DNA of 64,000 nt, from NCBI GenBank assembly GCA_963790525.1, contig CAWBOV010000002.1, positions 496,001-560,000 on the forward strand, written 5' to 3'. Position 1 is the stretch's first letter. Each line of letters begins with the position of its first letter. Below, in pieces: positions 55,036 to 63,294 of this stretch. The position numbers were made by a program, and so were the translations under genes. This DNA is from CAWBOV01 sp963790525 (GTDB lineage: Bacteria > Actinomycetota > Actinomycetes > Mycobacteriales > Jatrophihabitantaceae). A model generated the notes under the pieces. That model was given only the letters and a program-made list of their open reading frames with translations. It ran no database searches and was not told the origin of the DNA.

Positions 55036-55361
55036 ATGGCCAACCCTGACCCGCGGGACCCCGGGAGCCCTCGAAACCGTGACCGGACGCGAGAGTCTCA
55101 GCTCCAGTTGCGTCGGATACTGCTGGAGTGGGACCCATCGGCGTTGGCGACGTGCCCGAGGCCGCTGACGAGAACGACTGCATGATCAGCCCATTGATGC
55201 ACCAGCTGTTCTCTGGTGCGAGCATCGATGCGATCGCTTCGTGGGTGTGTGAGGAACGAGTCGAGCATTTCGGTCTGGGTAGGGATGACCAGCGCGATCT
55301 CTGGCTCGCGGGGTCTGTCGCCGAGTGGTGGCGTGCGCGCACGTCGGAGGCGGCACCGTGA
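55036..55361 (+). pseudogene. Small conserved protein, -1 frameshift
   Basis: Two frames join into one ~108-aa protein: RTRESQLQLRRILLEWDP in the first, then IGVGDVPEAADENDCMISPL, ASIDAIASWVCEERVEHFGL and SVAEWWRARTSEAAP in the second. Restoring one C near 55134 (gacccatcggc to GACCCCATCGGC) makes it continuous. Proteins with the ILxxWDPIGV...DEYDCMISPL layout are widespread small orphans, often near toxin or immunity genes (from memory). Its TGA overlaps the next gene's GTG (GTGA), showing coupling. Confidence 0.65.
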
Positions 55362-55747
55362 GCTACGTACCTAATGAGCTCCTGTCTCGACTCGTCGGCA
55401 GAAACCTCAGCACCGTCGTCTTCTTGAAGTGGTACCTGCAACTCACCTTCGACGGACCGATCCTCACCTGCGACGTGTGGCCCAACGTCGACCTCGGAGC
55501 GGGTCCGATCGCCTACGGTGACCCAGGGTTCCGCGATGCGCTTTGTTCGTTGCTCGCAGAACCGGTGGTGGCTACGAGCGAGAAGACCGGCCAGGGGCTC
55601 CTCATTGAGTTTGAGTCCGGAAGGGTCATCGTCCATCCGTCCCGCGACGACCTAGACGGCCCAGAGATCGCCATGCTCTCCGGGTTCGATGACCGAAGCT
55701 GGATGATATGGCGCCCTGGAGAGGAGTCGTTCGAGGATCTGGTGTGA
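55358..55747 (+). CDS. Small hypothetical protein, immunity-like
   Basis: A 129-aa acidic protein with GTG start overlapping the previous stop. VPNELLSRLVGRNLSTVVFL, LQLTFDGPILTCDVWPNVDL, LLIEFESGRVIVHPSRDDLD and MIWRPGEESFEDLV suggest a small beta-rich fold like the DUF6188-type or other immunity proteins, but I cannot assign a family. Its 3' end overlaps the opposite gene by 122 bp. Confidence 0.65.
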   Translation: MSYVPNELLSRLVGRNLSTVVFLKWYLQLTFDGPILTCDVWPNVDLGAGPIAYGDPGFRDALCSLLAEPVVATSEKTGQGLLIEFESGRVIVHPSRDDLDGPEIAMLSGFDDRSWMIWRPGEESFEDLV

Positions 55748-56282
55748 CTGACTCGCTGTCGTCGTACGCACCTGGAAACGGCCCGGGTCCCAGCGCCGCT
55801 GAGCGCTTGTCGCTTGGCTCCAGGTCGACTCGGATAAGCACGTCGTGTTCGGGTTGTTCACCGAGCTGCATGACAGCCGCTACACCTGGCTTCCAACGGA
55901 CGGTGGCGGTCGTGATGCGGACACGTAATCCGGTCACATACCGGGTGTGATCACCTTCGCGTGTCCAGTCTGACTCGTCGCCGTTCGCCGCGCGGAACGT
56001 CCATCCCGGCCAGTCGCCCATGCTCTCCCACCGGACGTCGCCGACGATGCCGTCGAGAGTCCGAGTCAGGACCAAGCCGTCCTCGATGCACGTCCACCAC
56101 TCGGGCGATCCGAACAAAGCCGGGTTCGGATCAAGCCCGACATCGGCCCGGTGCAGCGTCGCGTGCTGCACGTTCCGGACGTACTCGTAGTCGTCGTGCA
56201 GGTCGTAGACGGTCTCCCATTGCAGACGTGCACCGTAACGGAGGCGGCGCTGGAGTTCGGAAACCACGTTGATCGCCTGCAC
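55626..56282 (-). CDS. Hypothetical protein (218 aa)
   Basis: A soluble product starting MQAINVVSELQRRLRYGARL. It is rich in Trp and charged residues: QWETVYDLHDDYEYVRNVQH, PEWWTCIEDGLVLTRTLDGI, WESMGDWPGWTF. The last ~50 residues run through the antisense of the convergent gene and are Arg-rich, so the folded part probably ends near residue 165. No family recognised. It sits between the two paralogues. Confidence 0.55.
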   Translation of the reverse strand: MQAINVVSELQRRLRYGARLQWETVYDLHDDYEYVRNVQHATLHRADVGLDPNPALFGSPEWWTCIEDGLVLTRTLDGIVGDVRWESMGDWPGWTFRAANGDESDWTREGDHTRYVTGLRVRITTATVRWKPGVAAVMQLGEQPEHDVLIRVDLEPSDKRSAALGPGPFPGAYDDSESVTPDPRTTPLQGAISSSFGHRTRRAWRSLGRLGRRGTDGR

Positions 56283-56452
56283 GAGCGGGCAACGATGGCC
56301 AGACCGTAGAACCCCTACGCCCCCTCAGTCGTTCCGCCACGCGCTGGACCGTTCACTACCTGGCGCCTAGCAGGGCCGCCGGCGATCAGCTCGGCTCCGT
56401 TGGAGTGCGGATGTGAGGCGCGCATGGACAGCCAGATCACGGGCCGGGTCCG

Positions 56453-57544
56453 TCACACGAGCGGGGTGGGTTCCTGGAGGAGTGGGGCGAGGGCGTGTCG
56501 GCCGGCAGTGAGGGTGGCCGCGTCCGGGAATTGTGCGAACCAGTCGGACAGGTCGGGCGCGCTGACCTGGGTGAGGTGACCGAACGGTGTTTGCTGCCAC
56601 GTCGGGTCGATTCCGGCGGGCGGAGTGGGAAGAAAGCTGAGCCCGTGCGCGTCCACGAGACCGGTCTTCTCCAGGAGCCTTTCCCGCTTTGTGTTCAGGA
56701 ATTTCCGGGTCGGGATCAGCGATAGCAGGCGGCTGCCGTGCGCGCCCGGCCCAACGGCAAGCATGGTGTCGGTGAACTGGATGACGGCCATCTGCGTGTG
56801 TGGCTCAAGGCGCCGCAGTATCGCAAGTAAGGAGTCCAGGGCCGGTTGCCAGTCGAACGCGTTGGGGTCGGACGTGCCGATGATGAACGACAGGTGCGCG
56901 GTCGGGTACCAGTGGAAGATCATCCGGAATTCCTTGCCGAATGCACTGGACAGGATCGCTGTGGGGAAGGTGTCGCGCTGCAGGCTCAGCGTGGCCAGTT
57001 CCTCTCCCCGGGGCACTCGCACGTCGCGGCTGCTCATCGGTGACAGGTAGAGCGGCGTGCTCGGTCCGAAGCGGGCGAGCCACTCCACAGCGGTCTCATC
57101 GGCAAGTCGGGCCAGCTCCGGGCTCACGTGCCAGTCAGATCCGACCTGGGTCGCCTCGAGTGCGATGCGCAGCTCCAGCGCCGCGACCGGACCGAACGTG
57201 CTGCTGGGCAGCACTGTCCGCTCCAGGGCCGACAGCCGCGTGTCGGCGGGCAGGCGCGCGGCCAGCTGCCTGCTCAGCCACTCGAAGGACACCGCAACGT
57301 CGGTGAACTTCCCCATCGACACGACCACGTCGGGCGGCACTGCTACGGCCGTCATCTCCGCCGGCGGCGCGGGCTCACCGTCGGACGTCACCACCGGCGG
57401 ATCCGCTTCCCACAACGCGACAACTTCCATGATCGTTTCTCGCACCGAGGCGAGTAGGGCGCCGGCGTCGGCGCTCACGCGGAAGGAGAGGTCTTCCGTA
57501 TTGGCGTTCCTCGCTTGGCGACGCAGTCGCGGATCGATCCACAT
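56453..57544 (-). CDS. Conserved orphan protein, paralogue B (363 aa)
   Basis: Paralogue of the 362-aa protein at 53841-54929, starting MWIDPRLRRQARNANTEDLS. The two align end to end with roughly half of residues identical by eye, yet the first ~25 codons are almost identical in DNA, pointing to recent exchange or strong constraint there. Shared features include PPDVVVSMGKFTDVAVSFEW, ALELRIALEATQVGSDWH, HWYPTAHLSFIIGTSDPNAF and QQTPFGHLTQVSAPDLSDWF. No known domain recognised; no signal peptide. Confidence 0.75.
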   Translation of the reverse strand: MWIDPRLRRQARNANTEDLSFRVSADAGALLASVRETIMEVVALWEADPPVVTSDGEPAPPAEMTAVAVPPDVVVSMGKFTDVAVSFEWLSRQLAARLPADTRLSALERTVLPSSTFGPVAALELRIALEATQVGSDWHVSPELARLADETAVEWLARFGPSTPLYLSPMSSRDVRVPRGEELATLSLQRDTFPTAILSSAFGKEFRMIFHWYPTAHLSFIIGTSDPNAFDWQPALDSLLAILRRLEPHTQMAVIQFTDTMLAVGPGAHGSRLLSLIPTRKFLNTKRERLLEKTGLVDAHGLSFLPTPPAGIDPTWQQTPFGHLTQVSAPDLSDWFAQFPDAATLTAGRHALAPLLQEPTPLV

Positions 57545-57624
57545 GGTGTGGTCAAGCTACCCGTGACGCAGCGCCTGTCCGGGCTGGTGTCCGAGGGCAA
57601 CTGTCACTCCCAGTGAGTGAGCCG

Positions 57625-59157
57625 TCAGACGAGGCGCTCCTGGATGGCTCGCATGGTGGCGGCGGCTCGGTTGGTCACGCCGAGCTTGGTGTAGATGTGC
57701 TCGATGTGGTTGCCGGCGGTCTTGGGTGTGATGGCCAACCGCCTGGCGATGCCCTTGTTCGGCTGTCCCTGGACAAGGAGCCGGAGCACCTCGAGCTCGC
57801 GCGGGGTCAGCGTAGAGGGCGAGCGCGGCAAGGACGCGATCTGTCCTGCCGCCACCAGGACCGCGTCGGCGGCAAGCCGGTCGAGCCTCCCGTCGGCGGC
57901 ATCGCGGCGGAGCTCGCGGGCGGCGGCGTCGGGATCCAGCGCGGCACGATGGGGGCGCGGCTGCGTCATCGCGTGATAGGCGTCAGCCGCGGCGAGTACC
58001 CGCGCCGACACCGAGAGCTGCGAACCGCTGAGACCCCGGTGGTACCCGGTGCCGTCCATCCGTTCGTGATGGGTCGCCGCGAGCAGCCCGATCCGGTGAA
58101 GCGGCTCGGGGCGCGCGAAGATCCGCTCGACGTAGTAGACGTGCAGCCGCATGCGCTCGGTCTCACGGCTGTTGAGCCGACCGGCCTTGTTCCAGACGGA
58201 GCCGGGAACGCCGAACCTGCCGAGGTCGTGTACCAGTGCCGCTCGGCGGGCCAGCTGCATTTCACTGTCGGACACCCGCAGCTGCGTCAGCGCACCGGTG
58301 ACCAGGTCGGCGGTCCCTCGGCTGTGCCCGGCGAAGAACGAGCAGCGCAGGTCGCAGAAGTCACCGATCGCCTCGAGTGCTGCGTCCAGGTGCGCGTCGG
58401 TCAGCGGCGCGCGCGAAACCGGTTCGGCCTCGAGGATCTCGCGCGCGGCGTCCTCGTCGATTCCGGCGAACAGTCCGCGGGGGTCGCCCTGCACCGCAGC
58501 GGCAACATCAGGGTCGAAGTGCGTGCCCCGCCGCGACCGCACCATCTCGACCGCCCCGTCGATCCCGGACGTGCGCTCGAAGACCTCGCACGCCTCGGCC
58601 ACATGCGCGATCCGGGCAGAGAGTGCGAGCCCGTCGCCGGCAAGGTCGGACGGAACCCCCTTGCCGTCCCACCGCGCGTAGGACTGCTCGACACCGGCCC
58701 GGACCTCCGCGCTGAGACCGAGGCGATCGGCGAGCTGACCGGCCACCGAGCAGTGGTTGGCCATCTGCTCGACCATCGCCCGGCCCCCTGTGGCCAGCAC
58801 GCCGACGACCTGGCGGGCGCGTCGCAACGGTGCCGCACCCGAACCGGCGCGGCGTGCCAGCAACCTCGCCGCGGGCAGCCCGGCAAGATCCACCTCGACC
58901 GCCCGGGCGCGGAAGTCGATGTCGTCACCGAACAGCGCGGCGGCCTCGTTGCCGAGGATGGGACACCCGACATACGTCAACAGGCTCACGTCGTACAGGT
59001 CGGCCAGCTGGTCCCGGCTCAACCCGAGCCGCCCGCCGATCCGCATGCCGATCCGGGCCGCGCGCACCATGTGTTCGGCCGGCTGACCCAGGCCCAGATC
59101 GGTCGCGGTCGACAGTGCCACCAGCACTTCGCTCAACCGCACCCCCGAGTCGGGCAT
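57625..59157 (-). CDS. HD-GYP-type phosphohydrolase fused to a LuxR HTH
   Basis: About 510 aa from the ATG at 59157. The N-terminal half (HMVRAARIGMRIGGRLGLSR, SYARWDGKGVPSDLAGDG) and the central part (ALVHDLGRFGVPGSVWNKAG, ATHHERMDGTGYHRGLSGSQ) carry two HD-type halves; the second has the HHExxDGxGY motif of HD-GYP proteins, the first is degenerate. The C-terminal ~65 residues are a LuxR HTH (LTPRELEVLRLLVQGQPNKG, TPKTAGNHIEHIYTKLGVTN). It may couple nucleotide hydrolysis or metal-ligand sensing to transcription. It is divergent from the ArsR-SulP operon. Confidence 0.82.
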   Translation of the reverse strand: MPDSGVRLSEVLVALSTATDLGLGQPAEHMVRAARIGMRIGGRLGLSRDQLADLYDVSLLTYVGCPILGNEAAALFGDDIDFRARAVEVDLAGLPAARLLARRAGSGAAPLRRARQVVGVLATGGRAMVEQMANHCSVAGQLADRLGLSAEVRAGVEQSYARWDGKGVPSDLAGDGLALSARIAHVAEACEVFERTSGIDGAVEMVRSRRGTHFDPDVAAAVQGDPRGLFAGIDEDAAREILEAEPVSRAPLTDAHLDAALEAIGDFCDLRCSFFAGHSRGTADLVTGALTQLRVSDSEMQLARRAALVHDLGRFGVPGSVWNKAGRLNSRETERMRLHVYYVERIFARPEPLHRIGLLAATHHERMDGTGYHRGLSGSQLSVSARVLAAADAYHAMTQPRPHRAALDPDAAARELRRDAADGRLDRLAADAVLVAAGQIASLPRSPSTLTPRELEVLRLLVQGQPNKGIARRLAITPKTAGNHIEHIYTKLGVTNRAAATMRAIQERLV

Positions 59158-59243
59158 GGCCAGATCGTACGGCCGCCACGCCCCAGATCCCCGTGGAAGT
59201 CGGATCGGCGGCGGAGCGACCAGGGCCAACCCCGTGCCATAGT

Positions 59244-59264
59244 GATGAATTCCATGACTTCATC
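59244..59264. promoter_or_regulatory. Inverted repeat upstream of arsR-type gene (site 1)
   Basis: gatgaa-ttccatgac-ttcatc, 6-bp arms with a 9-bp spacer, in an AT-rich patch just ahead of the ArsR gene. Confidence 0.55.
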
Positions 59265-59266
59265 AC

Positions 59267-59282
59267 TTGATGTAATTATCAA
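59267..59282. promoter_or_regulatory. Inverted repeat upstream of arsR-type gene (site 2)
   Basis: ttgat-gtaatt-atcaa, 5-bp arms, only 4 bp before the ATG. It fits ArsR/SmtB operators, which are AT-rich inverted repeats over the promoter or start. Confidence 0.6.
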
Positions 59283-59286
59283 CTAG

Positions 59287-59739
59287 ATGCACGATGATCA
59301 GGTGCCGTTCACTCCCGGAAGACCGATCGCTGAGGCGAAGGCCGACTTGTTCAAGGCGATGGGTCACCCGGCGCGGGTGCGCGTCCTCGAGGTGCTGGCT
59401 ACCCGCGAGTGCACGATCGGTGAATTGGCAGTCGAGACGGGCCTGGAGTTGTCGCACCTGTCGCAGCAGGTCGGCGTCCTGCGGCGGGCCGGGCTGGTCG
59501 ACAGTCGCCGGGTGAAGAACTCGGTGTTCTGCTCGTTGCGTGACCGCCGGACGGCGCGATTGCTCGCCGTGGCGCGCCAGTTGCTCTCGGAGAACCTGCG
59601 CGGGGACCAGCGGCTGCTGGACGCCCTCGACAACGACGAGGATGCGGTCGGATCCGGGATTCATGCCGTCACCCGTCCGACGGGCCGCGCACGGACCGGC
59701 GCGTCGCGGTCTGCCGGGTTGAGCACCAGCCGGCGATGA
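59287..59739 (+). CDS. ArsR/SmtB-family regulator
   Basis: A 150-aa winged-helix repressor: LFKAMGHPARVRVLEVLATR, ECTIGELAVETGLELSHLSQ, QVGVLRRAGLVDSRRVKNSV. The usual metal-site ELCVCDL is replaced by ECTIGEL, with one Cys, and FCSLRD supplies another Cys. A redox or persulfide sensor (as BigR/SqrR) is as likely as a metal sensor. The ATG of the SulP gene overlaps its TGA. Confidence 0.87.
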   Translation: MHDDQVPFTPGRPIAEAKADLFKAMGHPARVRVLEVLATRECTIGELAVETGLELSHLSQQVGVLRRAGLVDSRRVKNSVFCSLRDRRTARLLAVARQLLSENLRGDQRLLDALDNDEDAVGSGIHAVTRPTGRARTGASRSAGLSTSRR

Positions 59740-61463
59740 CGGCGGTCGGCGGCGCGACCCGGACCTCCCGCTCCGTGCGGCAAGCACTCGGCCGATCTCG
59801 GTCCCTCATGGGCGTGGTGATCGGTCTCCTGCCGCGCCGGTCGGATTACGTCGGTCTCCGTCGCTCGTGGCCGCGGGACCTGCTCGCCGGGGTGACCGTC
59901 GGCGTGGTGGCCCTTCCGTTGGCGCTGGCGTTCGGAGTGGCCTCGGGCGTGGGTGCCGCTCCCGGTCTGGTCACCGCGGTGATCGCCGGAACGGTCGCGG
60001 CCGTCTTCGGTGGGTCGAACATCCAGGTGTCGGGTCCCACCGGCGCGATGACCGTGGTGCTGGTTCCCCTGGTGGCACGAGATGGCGCGCAGGTCGTGTT
60101 CCCACTGGCCGTGCTGGCCGGGCTCGTGATCGTGCTCGCGGCGGTGCTGCGGTTGGGCCGGTTGTTGGCCTACGTGCCGTGGCCGCTGATCGAGGGCTTC
60201 ACGGTGGGCATCGCGATCGTCATCGCGGCCCAGGAGGTTCCGAGCGCCCTGGGTGTGAGCAAGCCCGAGGTGCAGAACGCGACGGCAGCTGCTGCGGTGG
60301 CGGTCGGACGCTTCGTGAGGCATCCGCACTGGACCGTGCTCGCCGTCCTGGCGATCACGGTGGTCGTGACCGTCGGCCTGCCCAAGGTGCACCGCGCACT
60401 GCCGGCGAGCTTGATCGCCATCGTCGTCATCACCGCCGTCACCCAGCTGGCGGATCTGCGGCTGGCGCGGATCGGGACGTTGCCGCACGGACTTCCGGTG
60501 CCGGTCCTTCCCCACTTCGGCCAGGCCACGGGCCTCGTCGTTCCGGCGCTGGTGGTGGCCTTCCTCGGCGCTCTGGAGAGCCTGCTGTCGGCGCGGGTGG
60601 CTGACGGCATGAGCGACGCACCCAGGCACGACCCGGACCGGGAGCTGTTCGGACAGGGGCTGGCCAACATCGCCAGCGGCATCTGCGGGGGGATGCCGGC
60701 CACCGGAGCGATCGCGCGCACCGCCGTGAATGCCCGAGCCGGCGCCCACACTCGGGTGGCCGCCCTGACTCACGCCGCGGTACTGGCCGCGATCATGTAC
60801 GCGGCGTCCGGGCTTGTCGCCCGCGTCCCGCTGGTCGTGCTCGCGGGAGTGCTGCTCGTGACCGCCTACCGGATGATCGAGCGGCACAACGTCCGCTCCG
60901 TACTGGGTTCCACGCGGGGCGACGCGCTGGTATTCGTCGTGACTGCGGCCGCCACCGTCGCGCTGGATCTGGTCGAGGCGGTCGGTCTCGGCCTCCTCCT
61001 TGCGGTGGTGCTGGCGCTCGTGCGGCTGTCGTCCTCCGCAGGTGCTGTCGCCGAGCCCGTGAGCGCGCACCGGCCCGAACTCGACGATGACCTCGAACAC
61101 GAGCTGTTGACCGAGCACGTGCTGGTCTACCGGCTGGACGGACCGCTGTACTTCGCTGTCGTGAACCGGTTCCTGAGCGACCTCACCGCCATCTCCGATG
61201 TCCAGGTCGTGATTCTGCGGATGAGCGGGCTGGACGGCGTGGACGCCACCGCAGCGAGGGCCATCGGTGAGATCGTCGATGATCTCGAGTCGCGTGGCAT
61301 CACCGTTCTGCTGAAGGGCCTCACGGCGGAGTCAGCCCGCGTGCTCACCTCGGTGGGCGCCGTCACGTCACTGACCCAGCAGGGGCACCTGTTCGCCACG
61401 ATGCCCGAGGCCATCGCCCATGCCCAGCATCACCTCAGGGCGCGCGAAGTCACGGTGAAGTGA
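59736..61463 (+). CDS. SulP-family anion transporter with STAS domain
   Basis: A 575-aa membrane protein with about 10-12 hydrophobic segments. LLAGVTVGVVALPLALAFGV is the SulP signature region, then FGGSNIQVSGPTGAMTVVLV and PATGAIARTAVNARAGAHTR. The C-terminal STAS domain (VYRLDGPLYFAVVNRFLSDL, VVILRMSGLDGVDATAARAI) begins near residue 465. The family moves sulfate, bicarbonate or other anions. Start overlap with the ArsR gene (ATGA) shows an operon, so transport is under that sensor. Confidence 0.92.
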   Translation: MTAVGGATRTSRSVRQALGRSRSLMGVVIGLLPRRSDYVGLRRSWPRDLLAGVTVGVVALPLALAFGVASGVGAAPGLVTAVIAGTVAAVFGGSNIQVSGPTGAMTVVLVPLVARDGAQVVFPLAVLAGLVIVLAAVLRLGRLLAYVPWPLIEGFTVGIAIVIAAQEVPSALGVSKPEVQNATAAAAVAVGRFVRHPHWTVLAVLAITVVVTVGLPKVHRALPASLIAIVVITAVTQLADLRLARIGTLPHGLPVPVLPHFGQATGLVVPALVVAFLGALESLLSARVADGMSDAPRHDPDRELFGQGLANIASGICGGMPATGAIARTAVNARAGAHTRVAALTHAAVLAAIMYAASGLVARVPLVVLAGVLLVTAYRMIERHNVRSVLGSTRGDALVFVVTAAATVALDLVEAVGLGLLLAVVLALVRLSSSAGAVAEPVSAHRPELDDDLEHELLTEHVLVYRLDGPLYFAVVNRFLSDLTAISDVQVVILRMSGLDGVDATAARAIGEIVDDLESRGITVLLKGLTAESARVLTSVGAVTSLTQQGHLFATMPEAIAHAQHHLRAREVTVK

Positions 61464-61546
61464 CGCGCTGGGTAGCGTGGGCCCGGTGACACCACGGCAT
61501 CGGGAAGTACTTGCGACCATGCGACCGCGACGGGCGACCCGCGCTG

Positions 61547-62419
61547 ATGTGCCGGCTGTTCGGGTTGCATGCCGGCTCGGCGACCGCGACGGCGACGTTC
61601 TGGTTGCTGGACGCGCCGGACAGCCTGGCCGCGCAGAGCCACCGCAACCCGGATGGTGCGGGCATCGGTGTCTTCGACGCCGACGGGGTGCCTCACGTCG
61701 ACAAGCAGCCGATCGCGGCCTGGGATGACGTGGAGTTCGCCTCCGCCGCCCGTGAGCTGACCGGCACCACGTTCCTCGCCCATGTCCGCCACGCCAGCAC
61801 CGGCGCCCACACGGTGCTCAACACCCACCCCTTCGAGCAGGACGGGCGATTGTTCGCCCACAACGGCGTGGTCTCCGGCCTCGCCGACCTGGACGCCCAT
61901 CTCAGCGAACTCGGGGCGCGCGACCTGGTGCGCGGCGAGACCGACAGCGAGCGGGTCTTCGCCCTGATCACCGCCGAGATCAGCCGGCGCGGCGGGGACG
62001 TGGCGGCCGGGGTGATCGAGGCGATCGGCTGGATCGACGCGAACCTGCCCGTGTATTCGGTCAACTTCGTGCTCACGACGGCCACCGATCTGTGGGCGCT
62101 GCGCTACCCGGCCACCAACGAGCTGTGGGTCCTGCAGCGACCCTCCGGCGGCTCCGCCACGGCCGGCGGTCTGGACGCGCGCACCGACCGCATCCACGCC
62201 AGGTCCGACGAATTCGCCGCACGACCGAGCGTGATCCTCGCGAGCGAGCCCATGGACGCAGACCCCGGCTGGCGGCTGATGAACTCCGGCGAACTGCTGC
62301 ACGTCGGGGCGGATCTCACCGTTGACAGCAGCACCCCGTTCCCCGATCAACCCATCCACGAACTCGGCCTGGCGGATCTGGACGTCACCGCGGCAACGTC
62401 CCAGCGCGCCGCGCGCTGA
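61547..62419 (+). CDS. Class II glutamine amidotransferase (YafJ/EgtC-like)
   Basis: A 290-aa N-terminal-nucleophile amidotransferase. MCRLFGLHAGSATATATFWL has the catalytic Cys right after Met, fixing the ATG at 61547. SHRNPDGAGIGVFDADGVPH, TTFLAHVRHASTG and THPFEQDGRLFAHNGVVSGL hold the Arg, Asn and Gly of the glutaminase pocket. Stand-alone forms resemble YafJ or the ergothioneine enzyme EgtC; no egt genes are adjacent. Lies 83 bp after SulP. Confidence 0.87.
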   Translation: MCRLFGLHAGSATATATFWLLDAPDSLAAQSHRNPDGAGIGVFDADGVPHVDKQPIAAWDDVEFASAARELTGTTFLAHVRHASTGAHTVLNTHPFEQDGRLFAHNGVVSGLADLDAHLSELGARDLVRGETDSERVFALITAEISRRGGDVAAGVIEAIGWIDANLPVYSVNFVLTTATDLWALRYPATNELWVLQRPSGGSATAGGLDARTDRIHARSDEFAARPSVILASEPMDADPGWRLMNSGELLHVGADLTVDSSTPFPDQPIHELGLADLDVTAATSQRAAR

Positions 62420-62437
62420 GCCGGATCGCCGGACGAT

Positions 62438-63133
62438 TCAGGCGATGTACCCCATGATCGCGATGAACTGAAGCGTCGCGGCGGCGCAGACGCATGCATG
62501 GAAGACCTCGTGGTAGCCGAAGACCGTGGGGAACGGGTCGGGGCTGCGTCGGTGATACCCGATGGCCCCGCCCGTGAAGAGCAGCCCTCCGCCCACGATC
62601 ATCAGCGCCGCGGGCGCGCCCGAACGGATCCAGACAGTCGGGATGACGAGCGCGCCGCCCCAACCCAGGACCAGGAAGGCGGCGCCGATCACCCGCTCCG
62701 GCACCTGCATGCGGCGCAGGTGCAGCCCGGCCACGCCGAGTGCGAGCGTCCACATCGAGATCGTGGCGATGACCCCGAGCCGGCCGAGCCCCGTCAGCAG
62801 GAACGTGGGGGTGGCGGTACCCGCGATCATGAACAGGATCATGACGTGGTCGGCCCGTTGCCATCGTCGCGCGGCGGCGGCCGACCAGGTTCCGCAGTGG
62901 TACAGCGCGCTCACGCCGAACAGTCCCGAGATGGCGGTGACGTAGACGGTCAACGCGAGGACCCGCTCCGCGCCGCCGCCGCGGGACGCGATCGCCCACG
63001 GTCCGAGCGTCAGGCAGAGACCGAACCAGACCAGGTGCGACCAGCCGCGCATGATCGGCTTGGCGTAGTGCAGATTGCGGACGGCGTCGAAGTGCGAGGT
63101 CCGGACGCGGGTCCGCGCGGGCGCGAGCGGCAC
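62438..63133 (-). CDS. Hemolysin III / PAQR-family membrane protein
   Basis: A 231-aa protein with GTG start and about seven hydrophobic segments. Zinc-type residues of the family are present: Ser and His in VSALYHCGTW, Asp in QRADHVMILFMIAGTATPTF, and two His in VFGYHEVFHACVCAAA. Members are named after a Bacillus hemolysin but are better seen as membrane-bound hydrolases or receptors; toxicity is not implied. Confidence 0.88.
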   Translation of the reverse strand: MPLAPARTRVRTSHFDAVRNLHYAKPIMRGWSHLVWFGLCLTLGPWAIASRGGGAERVLALTVYVTAISGLFGVSALYHCGTWSAAAARRWQRADHVMILFMIAGTATPTFLLTGLGRLGVIATISMWTLALGVAGLHLRRMQVPERVIGAAFLVLGWGGALVIPTVWIRSGAPAALMIVGGGLLFTGGAIGYHRRSPDPFPTVFGYHEVFHACVCAAATLQFIAIMGYIA

Positions 63134-63294
63134 GGCGGCGATTTCGGTGGGGGACTCACCCGGATGTCCGCTGTGAGCGGGTGCTCTGGGAGTTCCACGG
63201 CCGTCGGCGGGAGAACTCTGTCGGACTGGCTGGAGGGCTCAGCGCCACTCACGGTACCCCCGCGTACGGTCGCCGCTCGGTGCGCGGTTCAGCT

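Noticed and set aside
62438..63133. A haemolytic toxin
   Set aside because: The hemolysin III name is historical; the motifs are those of PAQR-type membrane proteins found in many non-pathogens.
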